Shown piece by piece: positions 25,371 to 35,688 of a stretch of DNA of 64,000 bases; the first letter of the stretch is position 1, and each line of letters opens with the position of its first letter. The notes below the pieces were generated by a model. It did not search any database, was not told where the DNA came from, and was given only the letters and a program-made list of their open reading frames with translations. The translations under genes and the position numbers were made by a program. The DNA is from an uncultured Clostridia bacterium (lineage in GTDB: Bacteria; Bacillota; Clostridia; Christensenellales; UBA1242): NCBI GenBank assembly GCA_934747255.1, contig CAKVGH010000001.1:124001-188000 (forward strand), in the 5' to 3' direction.

Positions 25371-28300
25371 TTTATGTCCTGCGCCATCGGCTTTCCAAAT
25401 TGGGTATAATGTGCAGTTGTTTGTAATTGTAAGCGAAGATGCACCTGAATAAGTATTTGTATTTAAGTTTTGAGCTTCACTTCCCCAAGCAACTGTTTTG
25501 AAATCATAGTTTAGTGCAAAGAAAGTTACTTTGTATTTATACATTGCTGTTGCACAATAATTGCTAAATACTAAATCCGTGTTTCGTTTGATTTTCAACT
25601 TATTTGTACCTGCGTTGGTATTAGAAACATTACTCATAGACTTTTTAGTTCCGTCATTTATCCAGCCAGATGGTCTTGACCATACAACATTAAATGTCAC
25701 ATAACACCACTCGGTTTTTGTCCAATTTGCTTCATATACAGAGTCTTGCGCTATTGTTGTAACAGCGCTAGAAGTAATGAGTTCTTCACTGCCGTTTAAG
25801 TTATAGCCATTAAAAGTATATTCTGCTAAGTAAGAGCCATTATCTACATTGCCGTTTGCAAAGGTAGTAAGTGATAAACTAGATTTTTCGTACAACTCGC
25901 ACTCATACTTATATGGTTTGCCATCAACAGTATATGACGAGATGATTGTAACTGTATATTTGTTTCTAGCATACCAAATAGAGTTTTCGCTAACAACAAA
26001 GTTATTGAGTATAGTATCATCGCTAAAATCAGCATTTGTGTAGAACAATGTTGTTGACTTATAGCAAGATAGAACAGAAACATCAAATTCTGTATCTTTT
26101 GCCACTTTGCCCGAGTATACCACTTCGCCAGCGTTATAAATTGTTAAATTATATGTTTTAGTGATTACTTCTGTCCAATGAGCATAAAGCGTAATGTCTT
26201 TTTCTGTAAACACTTTTGAATCAAACAATTTGCCGTCCGCTGTATACCAGCCATCAAATGTTTTTAAGACAGAATTGTTTTCGTCAATCTGTTTTTCGAT
26301 ATTAGAACATACTGGCAAGGCTAATTCTTCACCAACAAATCCCTTAATACTTGGAACAGACAAATCTTCGTTAGTTACAAAGTTGATTGTTGCGTAAGTT
26401 TTGTTACTTACTTCCACCCACTTTGCAAACAATGTTGTGTTATATCTTGGGAAGACATTGCTTGTAAATTCTTGCGTAAAGGCTTCGTCATAGAACCAGC
26501 CAGCAAAACTATATTCAACTCTTGTTATGTCATCGTCAACTACGATATTAGACATATTTGGCATTGAAACTATAGATGCAATATTGCCAGTTTTTTCGTC
26601 CAACTTTTCGCCTTGGCTGATAAATGTAATAGTCGTTGAGCCTGTGTTTGCCTGCTTCCACGAATTTTTGCCTTCTTTTTCGTACTCGCCGTCTAAACCA
26701 AAGTTATAAACATCATCGTACAATGTGATAAAGTTTTCTACTTCTGTCATATCAACAGATGAGCCAATATTTTTCAAGTATAGTGCGTTATCACTACTCT
26801 TGTTGTCTGTTTGTAAAATAAACATATCATTTAGTAACTTTAAGTCCATATCTAGTCGGTAAAGATAATCTTTTCCGCCAGTCGATGCGTCATTAAGTGT
26901 TGTTAAAATAACAGTAAGCGAACCAATATCGCTATTGTGAGCAAGTTCCGCAAGGTTGATTTTTATTGTATGAGCATTGCCAGATTTTGAATATTGCTCA
27001 ATAATGTTTCCGTAATCTGTTTCGCCTTGGTATGATTGACTCTTGTCGATTGCTTCATTGATTTTGGCTTGAATGTTATCTTTGAAGCCTAATAAGTATT
27101 GCATATAGTATTTAAGGTTACTAAACATATAACTTGAAGTTATCTTTGTCATTCTTTCCAACTGCTTACTAAATGTTGTTTTTTCATCTATCGTTGAAAG
27201 GTAAATATTGCCGTCCTTAAAATAAATTGTAATGGTTCGTTTTCTTGTTACGGAAATTGAACTATTTGTGTTTTCGTTGTTTATTCCGCCAATAATTGGG
27301 TAGTTAGAGAGTTTAATCATTCCATACAAACTTGTCTTTTCGGTTTCGACATATTCTTTTAATGCTTCGTCAAAAACAACTTCTTTTGTAACTTGCTTTT
27401 TGACTTTTGCATCAACATCTATCGTGGCTGCATTTATTTGAGCACCAATGTCAATGGTAAATTTAATTTTACCTGCAATATAGTAATCATTCATATTAGA
27501 AGTGTTTACAAATGCTCTAATTAAATCTTTTGAATTTGATAAGTCAATATATTTTTCCTTGTTTGCAACAGTAGAAATTTTATCAAAATCGTTTAGCACA
27601 ACCGTTATGTTGATATATTCGTTTGATGATGGGTTTGTGTACAAGTTTTCTACATTAAGACCTGCAATTTTGCTTCCAGAGTAATTTAACTTGATTGTAA
27701 CATCTTTGTTGTTTGCCCAAGAACCAAGTTTTTCGGCTTTTAGAGTAATCATAAAGCAATTATCTGTTACGCTAAATCCATCAATGTATTCCAAATAGCC
27801 TAGTGGGTTACCCAAATCTATTTTTGGCATTATGGTTGAAAGATTGCCTGTGTCAATATCTGTTTTTTGCAAGAAGTCTTTAAGTAGTGGTATTGACTCA
27901 ACATCAATATTTAATGCCGAGCAAACAATAGATAAAATTTCTTGCAAAGCATTTTCCTGAATGGCGATTTTTAAGCCATTTGTTCCGCCGTAGCAGAAGT
28001 ACAATACTTTGTTTTCATAGTTAACATCAATCTGTTCGTCAAGTCCAGTAATTGTTAAATTTGCACCTAGCAAACTTGTAATGTCAAGATTTAGTGATGC
28101 GTCAATGTGGTTTTGTCTAGCACCAGAATTATATTTGTCAATTCCTGCTGTAATGCTATATTGTTTAGACTTAACCAAGTTGTTTGCACTTTCGAGCAAG
28201 CCTGTGAATATTGTGTATTCCCTATACTCACTCTTGTTTAGTCTATCTAGGTGTATAGTATCAAAATCGGTACAAGTTAAGGTTGCTTTTTTGTTATTTT

Positions 28301-31300
28301 GATTAAATTCAACTTTTCTAATGTAGTCGTCAAAATCTACTACTATTTGCAAGTCATTATTAAACTCTGCATTTAGTTTGCCGTCACTAACAACTACTGA
28401 TTTTATAATATCAAAACTAATTTCTTTTAGTTTGTCAGTATTGAATAACTCGTTAATATCAAATTTGATTTCTACTCCAAAAATATTATTTACCCAAGCA
28501 ATAATTTCATCAATATCAATAATATTAAAGTGAACTTTTAATGATGCTATGTCAAGGTAAATATCTTTGCCGTCAAGGTATGCGTTAATGTCTAATCCCT
28601 TAAAGTTTGTAAATATATAACCTATTAGTTTTTCATCTTGATAACCTATTGCATAGTCAATATTAAGCAAGTTATCTTCGTCAAACAAGTTGATTGTAAC
28701 TTCCACCTTGCCACTAATTGCAAGATTTTTAAGAGTGTTATAAGTTGCCTTTGCAACATCTTTTAGTGAGTAAATATCAATATAGTTTTCTTTTGAAGAT
28801 AGAGTAAATTCACTTCCTAGTGTTACACTTGCAGATATATCTGCCTTGTTGAATTTTACTTCAAAATTGTCGGTGTCTATAATTGTTAAAATGTCTTGAT
28901 ATGTAACTTCTATTTGACCTTCTGTGAAACTTATATTTAATTGTGACAAAATGCTGTCTATATCAATGTTTTGTAAATCTAGTTTGTCGTTTAAGTCAAG
29001 ATTATAGTCGGTTTGAAGTTCTTTAATAATATTACTCAAATTTTCAAGTGAGCAAGATAGTTTTAAGCCATCAAAGTTTATGTACACAATGTTTTCTTCG
29101 AGTTCTATTATTAAATCTTTTTCGAGCAATTTTGTGCCTAGTTTTGCTTGCAAAGAGTTGTTTTTGTATTGAATACTGCCACCTACTTTGTAATCATTGT
29201 AACTAGCATTTATATTGAACATTAGCCCGTTAGAATAAAGTTTTTCGTAGATATTTTTAATGCTATCAATAACATAAATTAAGTTTTGATAATTGCCAGT
29301 TTTGTCAAATGCAATATTTTCAAAATTTGAAAGTGTTACATTGCATTCAACATCTTTGAATGTAAAGTTAATTCCGTCAATGCTATCATTCAATTTAATC
29401 ACTTGTATAGCAATATCTTTAAGTGCTTCGCTATTTATTATACCATCAACAAAGTCTTTATCGAATTTGGGATTTTGGCTATCAAGTAGTCCTGATTGTT
29501 TTAGATAATCTATTAAGTCTTGTGTACTTGCTTTTGCCTTTACAACGCCAGCAATGTCCATATAGATTGTATCGTTATCTAATGTTATCAAAGCAGTTTT
29601 ATCAAATGCTTTTAGCGATAATTGAGCCAAAATGCCGTTTGTAAAGTCTGCTTTAAGATTAGATTCAACAGCAATATCTTTTACAGTAACATTAAATTTT
29701 AATGCAAGAGTTTTGTCTTGAATAATTTGTTTGTAAAGTTGTGTAAATAATTTTTCGTCTGTTATTGACTTGTAATCTTCTTCGGTAAGCGATGGAATGT
29801 CTACTTGTTCGTTCAATGAAATACTGCACGACAATTTGTCTTTATAGTTAAGTGTCAATTTGTCTAAATAATCATTTTTTGTTGTGATACTAGCAGACAA
29901 GTTGCTGTCAGCATAGCAAATTCCAGTTGGCGACAAGGTTATTCCGCCAATATAGTCAATTAAAGCGGCTAGATTTTTGGTGTTAATTAACTCCAAGATT
30001 TCATCAAACTTAATTACTGACAAATCAATATTAAATCTGTTTGCATAGAATTTTACTGCGTCAATAATTTCATTGAAATCAAAGTTATTTTCCACAATAT
30101 ACTTAAATTGTCCCAAAGACAAATAAATTTTATTGTTTTGATAGTAAATTGCAAAATCGGTATTTAATATGTTAGTTTTCAAACCGAACTTTATGTTTTC
30201 AAAATCGTTGAAATCTAAAATATAATCAAATCTTAAATTTTCGTTAGCAAGTTGAACTGATATTTTACCGCTAACTGTTTTTTGTGAATAGGAGTTGTAA
30301 ACCGCCTTCATTAAATCTTTTAGAGAATAAATATCTGTATAATCGCCGCTAACATTTGCCGAGAATTTTTCGCCCAAAGTTACATTAGCGCTAACGGACT
30401 CATAGTTTACACTTACTTGGAAAGATTTCGTGTTAATGTTGATTGAAATGCCATTAAATAGTAAAGTAATATTTTCACCATTAAATGTAATGCTGGAATT
30501 CGCTAAAATTTGGTCAATGTCAAGAGCCATTAGTCCCATTGTTTCTGTCAAGTCAAGATTAAACTCGTCTTTTAACTCTTGAACAAGTTTTTTAGCATCA
30601 TCGGTGGAAATGCCAAGTTTAAGTCCAGCAAAATCTATATATAAATTGTTGTTAGCAAACACAATTTGTGCTTGTTTGTTAAATATTTGAGTATTCAAAA
30701 CCGCTGTAAAGGTATCATTAGCATATTGCACTTTGCCATTTATAGCATAAGAGCCAACATTTGCTGACACATTAAATGCCAAATCGTTTTGAGTTAAAAC
30801 TTCAATAAGATTTTTGCTACATTTTACAATGTCAATCAAGTTTTGATAAGCATCTGCTTCATTATATTCAATTTCTTCAAAGTCCACTGCAACCAAATTG
30901 GCTTTTACATTGTCCTTGCTAATTGAAATATATTCAATGCTGTTGTTTTGTCTTACGAACTTAATTTTAATATCGTCACTATTTAGGCTACCTAGCAAGA
31001 TATTTTTTATTGTGTCAAAGTCTAGTGATGTGCTATCTATTTGCAAAATGTTGTTTTCTTTTAAGTAATCAATCACTTGCGAAATGCTACCTTTTGCTTT
31101 TAACACTCCCGCAATATCAAGATAAGCAATATCGTTTTTAATAGTTAGAACTACTTGTTTTTCAAAAGCTTCTAGCGACAACTGAATTAAAATATCTTGA
31201 CTAAAATCTGCTTTTAAGTTTGCCTTTATTAAAATATCATCAATCATAATATCTGCTTTTACAGCAAGATTTTTGTTTTTAATGAGTTGTTGATTGAGAA

Positions 31301-32687
31301 GGTTAAACAAGTTTTCTTCCAAAGTATTTTTGAATTCTTCTTCGTTGAACTCTTGCCTTTCGATTTCTTCATTTAGCGTTAGAGAGAGTGATAAAATATC
31401 TTTGTAATGAGCATTAAGCACAGCAAATTCGCCATTTTGAATTGCTATATTAACACCAAAAGATTGTTTTGTAAAATCTAGACCATTTTCGTCTATTTTT
31501 AATCCACCAACAAGTTCGAGCAAACTATTTAAATCCTGAACATTTAGCGAATCCATAATTTCTTGAATGTCAATGTCTGGAAGAGTGATTCCAAACTTGC
31601 TTGCGTAAAACGATAAACTTTGTTTTAGTCCATCTAAATCTATCTCGCTTGAATGATAATATTTAGACTCGCCGTAAGAGAATAAGTATTTGTTGTTTTG
31701 ATATGACAAAATCATATCTTCGCCTTTTACTACTGTTTTTATGTAAACCTTTAAGTCGTTAAAATCATCAAAATTAAAGTAGTAATCTGCACTAACATTT
31801 TCACCCATAATGTTGAGATTGAGTTTCCCCGAAATATAGCCCTTGTCCATTAGTCTATCGGTAGATTCCAAAAACTTTGTGAGTGATGAAAAATCTGTGA
31901 TTTCTTCCTTGTTGGTTGGTTCGGCAATTGTAGTTGGTTCCGCTTTTAAGTTTGCCTTAACACTAGCAGAAAGTTTTGTTCCGTTAAAGTCCATATTTGA
32001 TAAATCAATGGTCTTTAAGGAGTAGTCGTTATCGGTTGTAATAACTGCACTGCCGTAACTTAAAATGTTCATTGTTAGTTTTTTGCCATTTTCGATTTCT
32101 TCTTCCGTCATTTGTCCAGCAAGTGTTGTTAAAATTGATGGGTCAAGTGATATTTGAGATAAGTCTGGAAGTTCAATGTTTACGCCAAATTTTTTTAGCA
32201 TTGCAAAGTTTAATATTTTGTTAATATCACTACCAACATTGTTGGTTTCGAGTTTAACCTTAAACTCCCCAATATCTGCAAACACATAGCCGTTAAGATA
32301 TTGAATTTTGTATGGTACAAGTTGGGAATTAAACTCCACATTGCCAAGCATTTCAAGTTTTAGGTCATCGAATGGACTTTGTGCGTTTGGGGTGTTTCCC
32401 GACATTGTTAAAGAAATAGTTGTTGTAACCTTTATTGGTTGCGACTGTTCATTTGGCGATACAACCGCATCAAAGGTAAAATCTGCATTGTCGGTAGAAA
32501 GCACATTGTTTAATATTTTTGTTAAATTGTTATTTATCGTTACATCTGGCACTGTGTCATCAGGATTTTGTGGCTGACGAGTAATCAAAAATAAGCATAC
32601 TTTTATTCCAGCAGACAAAGTCATTACTGCCAAAAAAGCACCAATGTAAAAAATAACCTTTTTTAATATTTTCTTAAAATTTACCAT
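25368..32687 (-). CDS. Giant (2,439-residue) extracellular repeat protein with InlB-type C-terminal repeats
   Basis: A positively charged N-terminus and one hydrophobic helix (residues about 10-35) serve as signal anchor. The body consists of large homologous units of about 520 residues. Corresponding motifs (for example SGKLNLNI..., SGKISVQL..., SGKVEVTI..., AGKIKFTI...) begin near residues 286, 806, 1326 and 1737. Inside each unit the pattern NNKxYLSxG, LDIAGVxKAK and NLKADF recurs, suggesting repeated beta-rich lipid-binding-like folds. Two Listeria-Bacteroides (InlB B) repeats follow at about 2015-2175 (YSFAGWFYDEAFTQEF, FDGWYTADGKLFDSK). There is no LPXTG or obvious sorting signal. It starts five bases after its partner gene. 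Probably a membrane-anchored surface protein for adhesion or envelope function; function is inferred. Confidence 0.75.
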   Translation of the reverse strand: MVNFKKILKKVIFYIGAFLAVMTLSAGIKVCLFLITRQPQNPDDTVPDVTINNNLTKILNNVLSTDNADFTFDAVVSPNEQSQPIKVTTTISLTMSGNTPNAQSPFDDLKLEMLGNVEFNSQLVPYKIQYLNGYVFADIGEFKVKLETNNVGSDINKILNFAMLKKFGVNIELPDLSQISLDPSILTTLAGQMTEEEIENGKKLTMNILSYGSAVITTDNDYSLKTIDLSNMDFNGTKLSASVKANLKAEPTTIAEPTNKEEITDFSSLTKFLESTDRLMDKGYISGKLNLNIMGENVSADYYFNFDDFNDLKVYIKTVVKGEDMILSYQNNKYLFSYGESKYYHSSEIDLDGLKQSLSFYASKFGITLPDIDIQEIMDSLNVQDLNSLLELVGGLKIDENGLDFTKQSFGVNIAIQNGEFAVLNAHYKDILSLSLTLNEEIERQEFNEEEFKNTLEENLFNLLNQQLIKNKNLAVKADIMIDDILIKANLKADFSQDILIQLSLEAFEKQVVLTIKNDIAYLDIAGVLKAKGSISQVIDYLKENNILQIDSTSLDFDTIKNILLGSLNSDDIKIKFVRQNNSIEYISISKDNVKANLVAVDFEEIEYNEADAYQNLIDIVKCSKNLIEVLTQNDLAFNVSANVGSYAINGKVQYANDTFTAVLNTQIFNKQAQIVFANNNLYIDFAGLKLGISTDDAKKLVQELKDEFNLDLTETMGLMALDIDQILANSSITFNGENITLLFNGISININTKSFQVSVNYESVSANVTLGEKFSANVSGDYTDIYSLKDLMKAVYNSYSQKTVSGKISVQLANENLRFDYILDFNDFENIKFGLKTNILNTDFAIYYQNNKIYLSLGQFKYIVENNFDFNEIIDAVKFYANRFNIDLSVIKFDEILELINTKNLAALIDYIGGITLSPTGICYADSNLSASITTKNDYLDKLTLNYKDKLSCSISLNEQVDIPSLTEEDYKSITDEKLFTQLYKQIIQDKTLALKFNVTVKDIAVESNLKADFTNGILAQLSLKAFDKTALITLDNDTIYMDIAGVVKAKASTQDLIDYLKQSGLLDSQNPKFDKDFVDGIINSEALKDIAIQVIKLNDSIDGINFTFKDVECNVTLSNFENIAFDKTGNYQNLIYVIDSIKNIYEKLYSNGLMFNINASYNDYKVGGSIQYKNNSLQAKLGTKLLEKDLIIELEENIVYINFDGLKLSCSLENLSNIIKELQTDYNLDLNDKLDLQNIDIDSILSQLNISFTEGQIEVTYQDILTIIDTDNFEVKFNKADISASVTLGSEFTLSSKENYIDIYSLKDVAKATYNTLKNLAISGKVEVTINLFDEDNLLNIDYAIGYQDEKLIGYIFTNFKGLDINAYLDGKDIYLDIASLKVHFNIIDIDEIIAWVNNIFGVEIKFDINELFNTDKLKEISFDIIKSVVVSDGKLNAEFNNDLQIVVDFDDYIRKVEFNQNNKKATLTCTDFDTIHLDRLNKSEYREYTIFTGLLESANNLVKSKQYSITAGIDKYNSGARQNHIDASLNLDITSLLGANLTITGLDEQIDVNYENKVLYFCYGGTNGLKIAIQENALQEILSIVCSALNIDVESIPLLKDFLQKTDIDTGNLSTIMPKIDLGNPLGYLEYIDGFSVTDNCFMITLKAEKLGSWANNKDVTIKLNYSGSKIAGLNVENLYTNPSSNEYINITVVLNDFDKISTVANKEKYIDLSNSKDLIRAFVNTSNMNDYYIAGKIKFTIDIGAQINAATIDVDAKVKKQVTKEVVFDEALKEYVETEKTSLYGMIKLSNYPIIGGINNENTNSSISVTRKRTITIYFKDGNIYLSTIDEKTTFSKQLERMTKITSSYMFSNLKYYMQYLLGFKDNIQAKINEAIDKSQSYQGETDYGNIIEQYSKSGNAHTIKINLAELAHNSDIGSLTVILTTLNDASTGGKDYLYRLDMDLKLLNDMFILQTDNKSSDNALYLKNIGSSVDMTEVENFITLYDDVYNFGLDGEYEKEGKNSWKQANTGSTTITFISQGEKLDEKTGNIASIVSMPNMSNIVVDDDITRVEYSFAGWFYDEAFTQEFTSNVFPRYNTTLFAKWVEVSNKTYATINFVTNEDLSVPSIKGFVGEELALPVCSNIEKQIDENNSVLKTFDGWYTADGKLFDSKVFTEKDITLYAHWTEVITKTYNLTIYNAGEVVYSGKVAKDTEFDVSVLSCYKSTTLFYTNADFSDDTILNNFVVSENSIWYARNKYTVTIISSYTVDGKPYKYECELYEKSSLSLTTFANGNVDNGSYLAEYTFNGYNLNGSEELITSSAVTTIAQDSVYEANWTKTEWCYVTFNVVWSRPSGWINDGTKKSMSNVSNTNAGTNKLKIKRNTDLVFSNYCATAMYKYKVTFFALNYDFKTVAWGSEAQNLNTNTYSGASSLTITNNCTLYPIWKADGAGHK

Positions 32688-32692
32688 AATAA

Positions 32693-33619
32693 TTACCTAA
32701 CTTCCACACTTTCATAATGAAATTCCATTTTGTATTTTGAATTTGCGTCCATACCCAAAACTAAATAGTTTTCGTTGATATACATATTTTGCAAATTCAT
32801 TTGGTCATCTACTTCAAATTTAATTTCGATGTCCTTAAATTTTGGATAATCGAACCCACTCATATACTTCATTTTTTTAACATAATATAGAACTGATGTG
32901 GAAGGGTCGAGTTTTAATGTAAAACTATGTAAACCGTCTTTTACTCCGTTTGATTTTTCTTCCTTAACTGTTTTGGTAGATATAATGTAGTCAATAGGGT
33001 TGTCCGCATCACAGCCAACCATTTGCTTGTATTCTACTGCGTTACGGTAGTCTTTTCCGTCTTCGGCCATTTTAAGTGTCCAAGTGGTAGTGCCATTTTT
33101 AATCACACCTTCGTAGCAATAGAACTTGTCTTCGCCAACTTTGTATTCAACCTTTTTTACAACGGTTGCAAGTCCAGTACTATAATAATCAAAATAGCCG
33201 TTGCCATCTACAACATACCTATATCCATAGAGGTCTTGCTTCATTCCAAGAGTCGTAACAACGCCTTTGTCTTCTCCGTTATAGCCCTTTGTGTATACGC
33301 CGTAGTAAGAGCAGTTACTCAATCTTGCTTGTGCTACTACAAAAATTTGTGTTGGTGTTAAATCGCCAATTTGTTTTGTACTCCACAAAGCAATGTTTGA
33401 CTGACTTTCGATATAGTTTTCCGCCGAATATTTGGTTGGATCAAAAGTATCAAGTTTGCCCACAATAATTTTGCCGACAAGTAACCCACCAAAAACTGCT
33501 ATTACCATAAAAATTGATAACACAGAAAATTTAATAATTGAAGCAATCAAACTTTTATGTTTGACTGGCATTGTATCAACAAGACTTTCGTCTGTCATTT
33601 CGTTTGTATTTGCACTCAT
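32693..33619 (-). CDS. Membrane-anchored extracellular protein, partner of the giant protein
   Basis: I do not recognise the family. The 308-residue protein has a short cytoplasmic tail (about 28 residues), one transmembrane helix (IKFSVLSIFMVIAVFGGLLVG) and a roughly 250-residue outer domain rich in beta-type sequence and aromatic residues, with two closely spaced Cys (C99, C151 region) that might pair. It is the first gene of the two-gene operon with the giant surface protein; the gap is five bases. An AAAGGAG-like site (AGGAGAA) precedes the ATG. A joint envelope role is inferred from the operon. Confidence 0.6.
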   Translation of the reverse strand: MSANTNEMTDESLVDTMPVKHKSLIASIIKFSVLSIFMVIAVFGGLLVGKIIVGKLDTFDPTKYSAENYIESQSNIALWSTKQIGDLTPTQIFVVAQARLSNCSYYGVYTKGYNGEDKGVVTTLGMKQDLYGYRYVVDGNGYFDYYSTGLATVVKKVEYKVGEDKFYCYEGVIKNGTTTWTLKMAEDGKDYRNAVEYKQMVGCDADNPIDYIISTKTVKEEKSNGVKDGLHSFTLKLDPSTSVLYYVKKMKYMSGFDYPKFKDIEIKFEVDDQMNLQNMYINENYLVLGMDANSKYKMEFHYESVEVR

Positions 33620-33880
33620 TAAAGGTAAATTCTCCTTTTTGTTTTAATGTTAAGTGTACAATATTAAAGTAAAATTATATATTTTTATAAAAATTTATAA
33701 ACGCACAGCATTTTTATTATATCATATATAATAACATTTCTGCAATAACTTTTTATTCCCCTTTTTTTGCCGTAAAATATGTGTAAATTTTTAGAATAAT
33801 TTGTAGCGGTAATAAGCAGTTAAAAACGAGTTAATTTCCAAAAAAATTTGTTAATAATTTCAAAAATCATACCAATGATT

Positions 33881-33908
33881 TTGAATTATTTTTTTCGTAT
33901 TGTAAAAT
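33881..33908 (+). promoter_or_regulatory. Promoter giving a leaderless thioesterase mRNA
   Basis: TTGAAT (33881-33886), a 16-base spacer and TAAAAT (33903-33908) end six bases before the ATG at 33915. No ribosome site is present. Confidence 0.65.
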
Positions 33909-33914
33909 ACCCCT

Positions 33915-34643
33915 ATGGAAGATTTGAAAAATTTTAGTCAAGAAATTAGTTTTAGTGACAGCGATTTTTGTAATGATAGGCTTATGCCATTTGCTGTACT
34001 AAAAAAATTTCAAGATATAGCAACAAGCCACGCCGAAAAATTAGGGATTGGCTTTGATGCAATGAGCCAAAAAAATTTGCTTTGGATAACTATGCGAATA
34101 AAATTTAAGGTTTTAGACAAGATAGTTCCAAACACTACTTTAACTATTTACACCTATCCACAACAAAAAAATGTGTTAGAGTTTGACCGTGACTTTGTGA
34201 TAGTGGATAAAATAAATGGCAAAAGGCTCATAATCGGCACAAGCAAATGGTGTTTGATTGATAAAACTACCAGAAGGCTCTCCAAAATGACCAACATTGA
34301 CTATCCGTTTGAGTTTAACAACAGTCCCGTATTTGAAGGCAAATTTTTGAAGACTGAAAGTTTTGAACCAACAGAAAAACCTGTTTTGAATTATCAAGTT
34401 GAAGAAAGCGATATTGATAGTAACGGTCACATGAACAACACGATTTACTCAAAACTTATTATGAGTGCACTATCAAATAACTTTAATCAAATAGACATTT
34501 TTCAAATAAACTTTTTAGGCGAAGCCCTGCTTGGCGACACTATTGAAGTTTTTACTAAAACAGAAAATGGTAACACTTTGACTTTGGGAAAATTTCCAAA
34601 CGGCAAACACTGTTTTACCGCCTTCGTTTCCTTTCAAAACTAA
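33915..34643 (+). CDS. Acyl-ACP thioesterase (FatA/FatB-like)
   Basis: This is a double hot-dog enzyme of 242 residues that releases fatty acids from acyl carrier protein. The N-terminal hot-dog has DSDFCNDRLMPFAVLKKFQDIA and a helix ending LGIGFDAM. The second hot-dog contains the active-site stretch DIDSNGHMNNTIYSK (Asp, Asn, His). Length and motif order match bacterial acyl-ACP thioesterases of Clostridia. It is a single-gene unit with its own terminator and no Shine-Dalgarno. Confidence 0.9.
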   Translation: MEDLKNFSQEISFSDSDFCNDRLMPFAVLKKFQDIATSHAEKLGIGFDAMSQKNLLWITMRIKFKVLDKIVPNTTLTIYTYPQQKNVLEFDRDFVIVDKINGKRLIIGTSKWCLIDKTTRRLSKMTNIDYPFEFNNSPVFEGKFLKTESFEPTEKPVLNYQVEESDIDSNGHMNNTIYSKLIMSALSNNFNQIDIFQINFLGEALLGDTIEVFTKTENGNTLTLGKFPNGKHCFTAFVSFQN

Positions 34644-34647
34644 CTAC

Positions 34648-34671
34648 GGCTGATTATTCAGCCTTTTTTAT
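34648..34671 (+). terminator. Terminator after the thioesterase
   Basis: The perfect stem GGCTGA / TCAGCC with a TTAT loop is followed by a T run, directly after the stop codon. Confidence 0.9.
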
Positions 34672-34679
34672 TGCTTGAT

Positions 34680-35264
34680 TTATAGAATCAGCAAAGCAAT
34701 AATCATACTAACTACTGGGAATATTCCGCCCAACAAAACTTGTTCTACGCTATGGCGATTAAGTTTTAGGCTACTCCAAAAGATTACCAAAAACAATGGA
34801 AGCAAAAACAAAAAGTACCAATTAACATTGTAAGATAAAAACGCAACTGGACCTATAAACCCACAAGCGTGGCCACTGGCATCATATTTGATTACAACCG
34901 AAAACAAGAAAATCAAAAAGCCAGAAAACAGATAAGTTAAGCACAATACATTAAGTAGTCTTGGTTGATGAGTCAAAAACGAAATCAATGTCAAAACAGC
35001 ATAGCCAAACAATGAAAAGTAAATCGCTAGTCTACGAGATGATTTTCGTCCATCAAAGTCTGGGTGAAATTTTCCACACCAATGCCACTTTTTTTCAATT
35101 GGGTATGATAATGATGGAATAACACATAAACAAGCAAAGCACACAAAATACATATAAAGTCCATTGTATGCCTCAGGTCTTAAAATAAGCAGTAGTGTAA
35201 TTAAAAGTAAAGCCATAATGGGAGCGATTGTTATTATTCTAATGATTTTTGCGAGAGTTTTCAT
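34680..35264 (-). CDS. PAP2-superfamily membrane protein
   Basis: The ATG at 35264 is chosen because AAGGAG lies six bases upstream. The 194-residue protein has about six transmembrane helices. Remnants of the phosphatidic acid phosphatase motifs are visible: KYDASGHACG (motif 2, Ser-Gly-His) and RHSVEQVLLGG (motif 3, Arg and His). Motif 1 is not obvious, although KKWHWCGKFHP may take its place. A lipid phosphatase or transferase role is plausible but unproven; the substrate is unknown. Confidence 0.6.
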   Translation of the reverse strand: MKTLAKIIRIITIAPIMALLLITLLLILRPEAYNGLYMYFVCFACLCVIPSLSYPIEKKWHWCGKFHPDFDGRKSSRRLAIYFSLFGYAVLTLISFLTHQPRLLNVLCLTYLFSGFLIFLFSVVIKYDASGHACGFIGPVAFLSYNVNWYFLFLLPLFLVIFWSSLKLNRHSVEQVLLGGIFPVVSMIIALLIL

Positions 35265-35551
35265 TTTGTTCTCCTTATGCAATTATTCTATGGTCGTCAC
35301 GCCAAAAAGTCTAACTACCATTACTTTTTTTGCTCTATATAATAAAAATTAAACTCTACACGAATTATCACCGCACTCTACCGACTTTTTAAGCAATTCT
35401 ACTTACAGTGGAATTGGCTGATTTTACTGACAAAAAAGCATATAAATCGCCTGTGTTTTACTAAAAGATATAAGTGGTCTTTTTTTTACAATTTTTTTAA
35501 TTCTACCATCATTAAAAGAAGCTTTTTTTGAAATATAATAAAAAATAGAAT

Positions 35552-35584
35552 AAAAAAAGCCACTCATATTTTTAATAGTGACTT
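35552..35584 (-). terminator. Second terminator downstream of rnr
   Basis: Read on the minus strand, GTCACT and AGTGGC pair (one G-U) and a T run follows. Confidence 0.55.
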
Positions 35585-35646
35585 TACAAACCTATAGTCC
35601 ATAAGTTAATGCTCCGCTAAATTTCTGCCACTAAAATTTAGCACAA

Positions 35647-35673
35647 AAAAACACTACAAAATTAAGTAGTGTC
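35647..35673 (-). terminator. Terminator of rnr
   Basis: The stem ACACTAC / GTAGTGT is followed on the minus strand by seven T, just after the rnr stop. Confidence 0.85.
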
Positions 35674-35688
35674 TTTATAAAAGTATTG

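Larger units (their letters stand above)
35265..35688. other. Intergenic region with two minus-strand terminators
   Basis: No convincing gene lies in these 424 bases. They hold the promoter region of the PAP2-like gene and two tandem hairpins (35552-35584 and 35647-35673) that terminate RNase R transcription. The remainder is AT-rich sequence without other structure that I can support. Confidence 0.6.
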
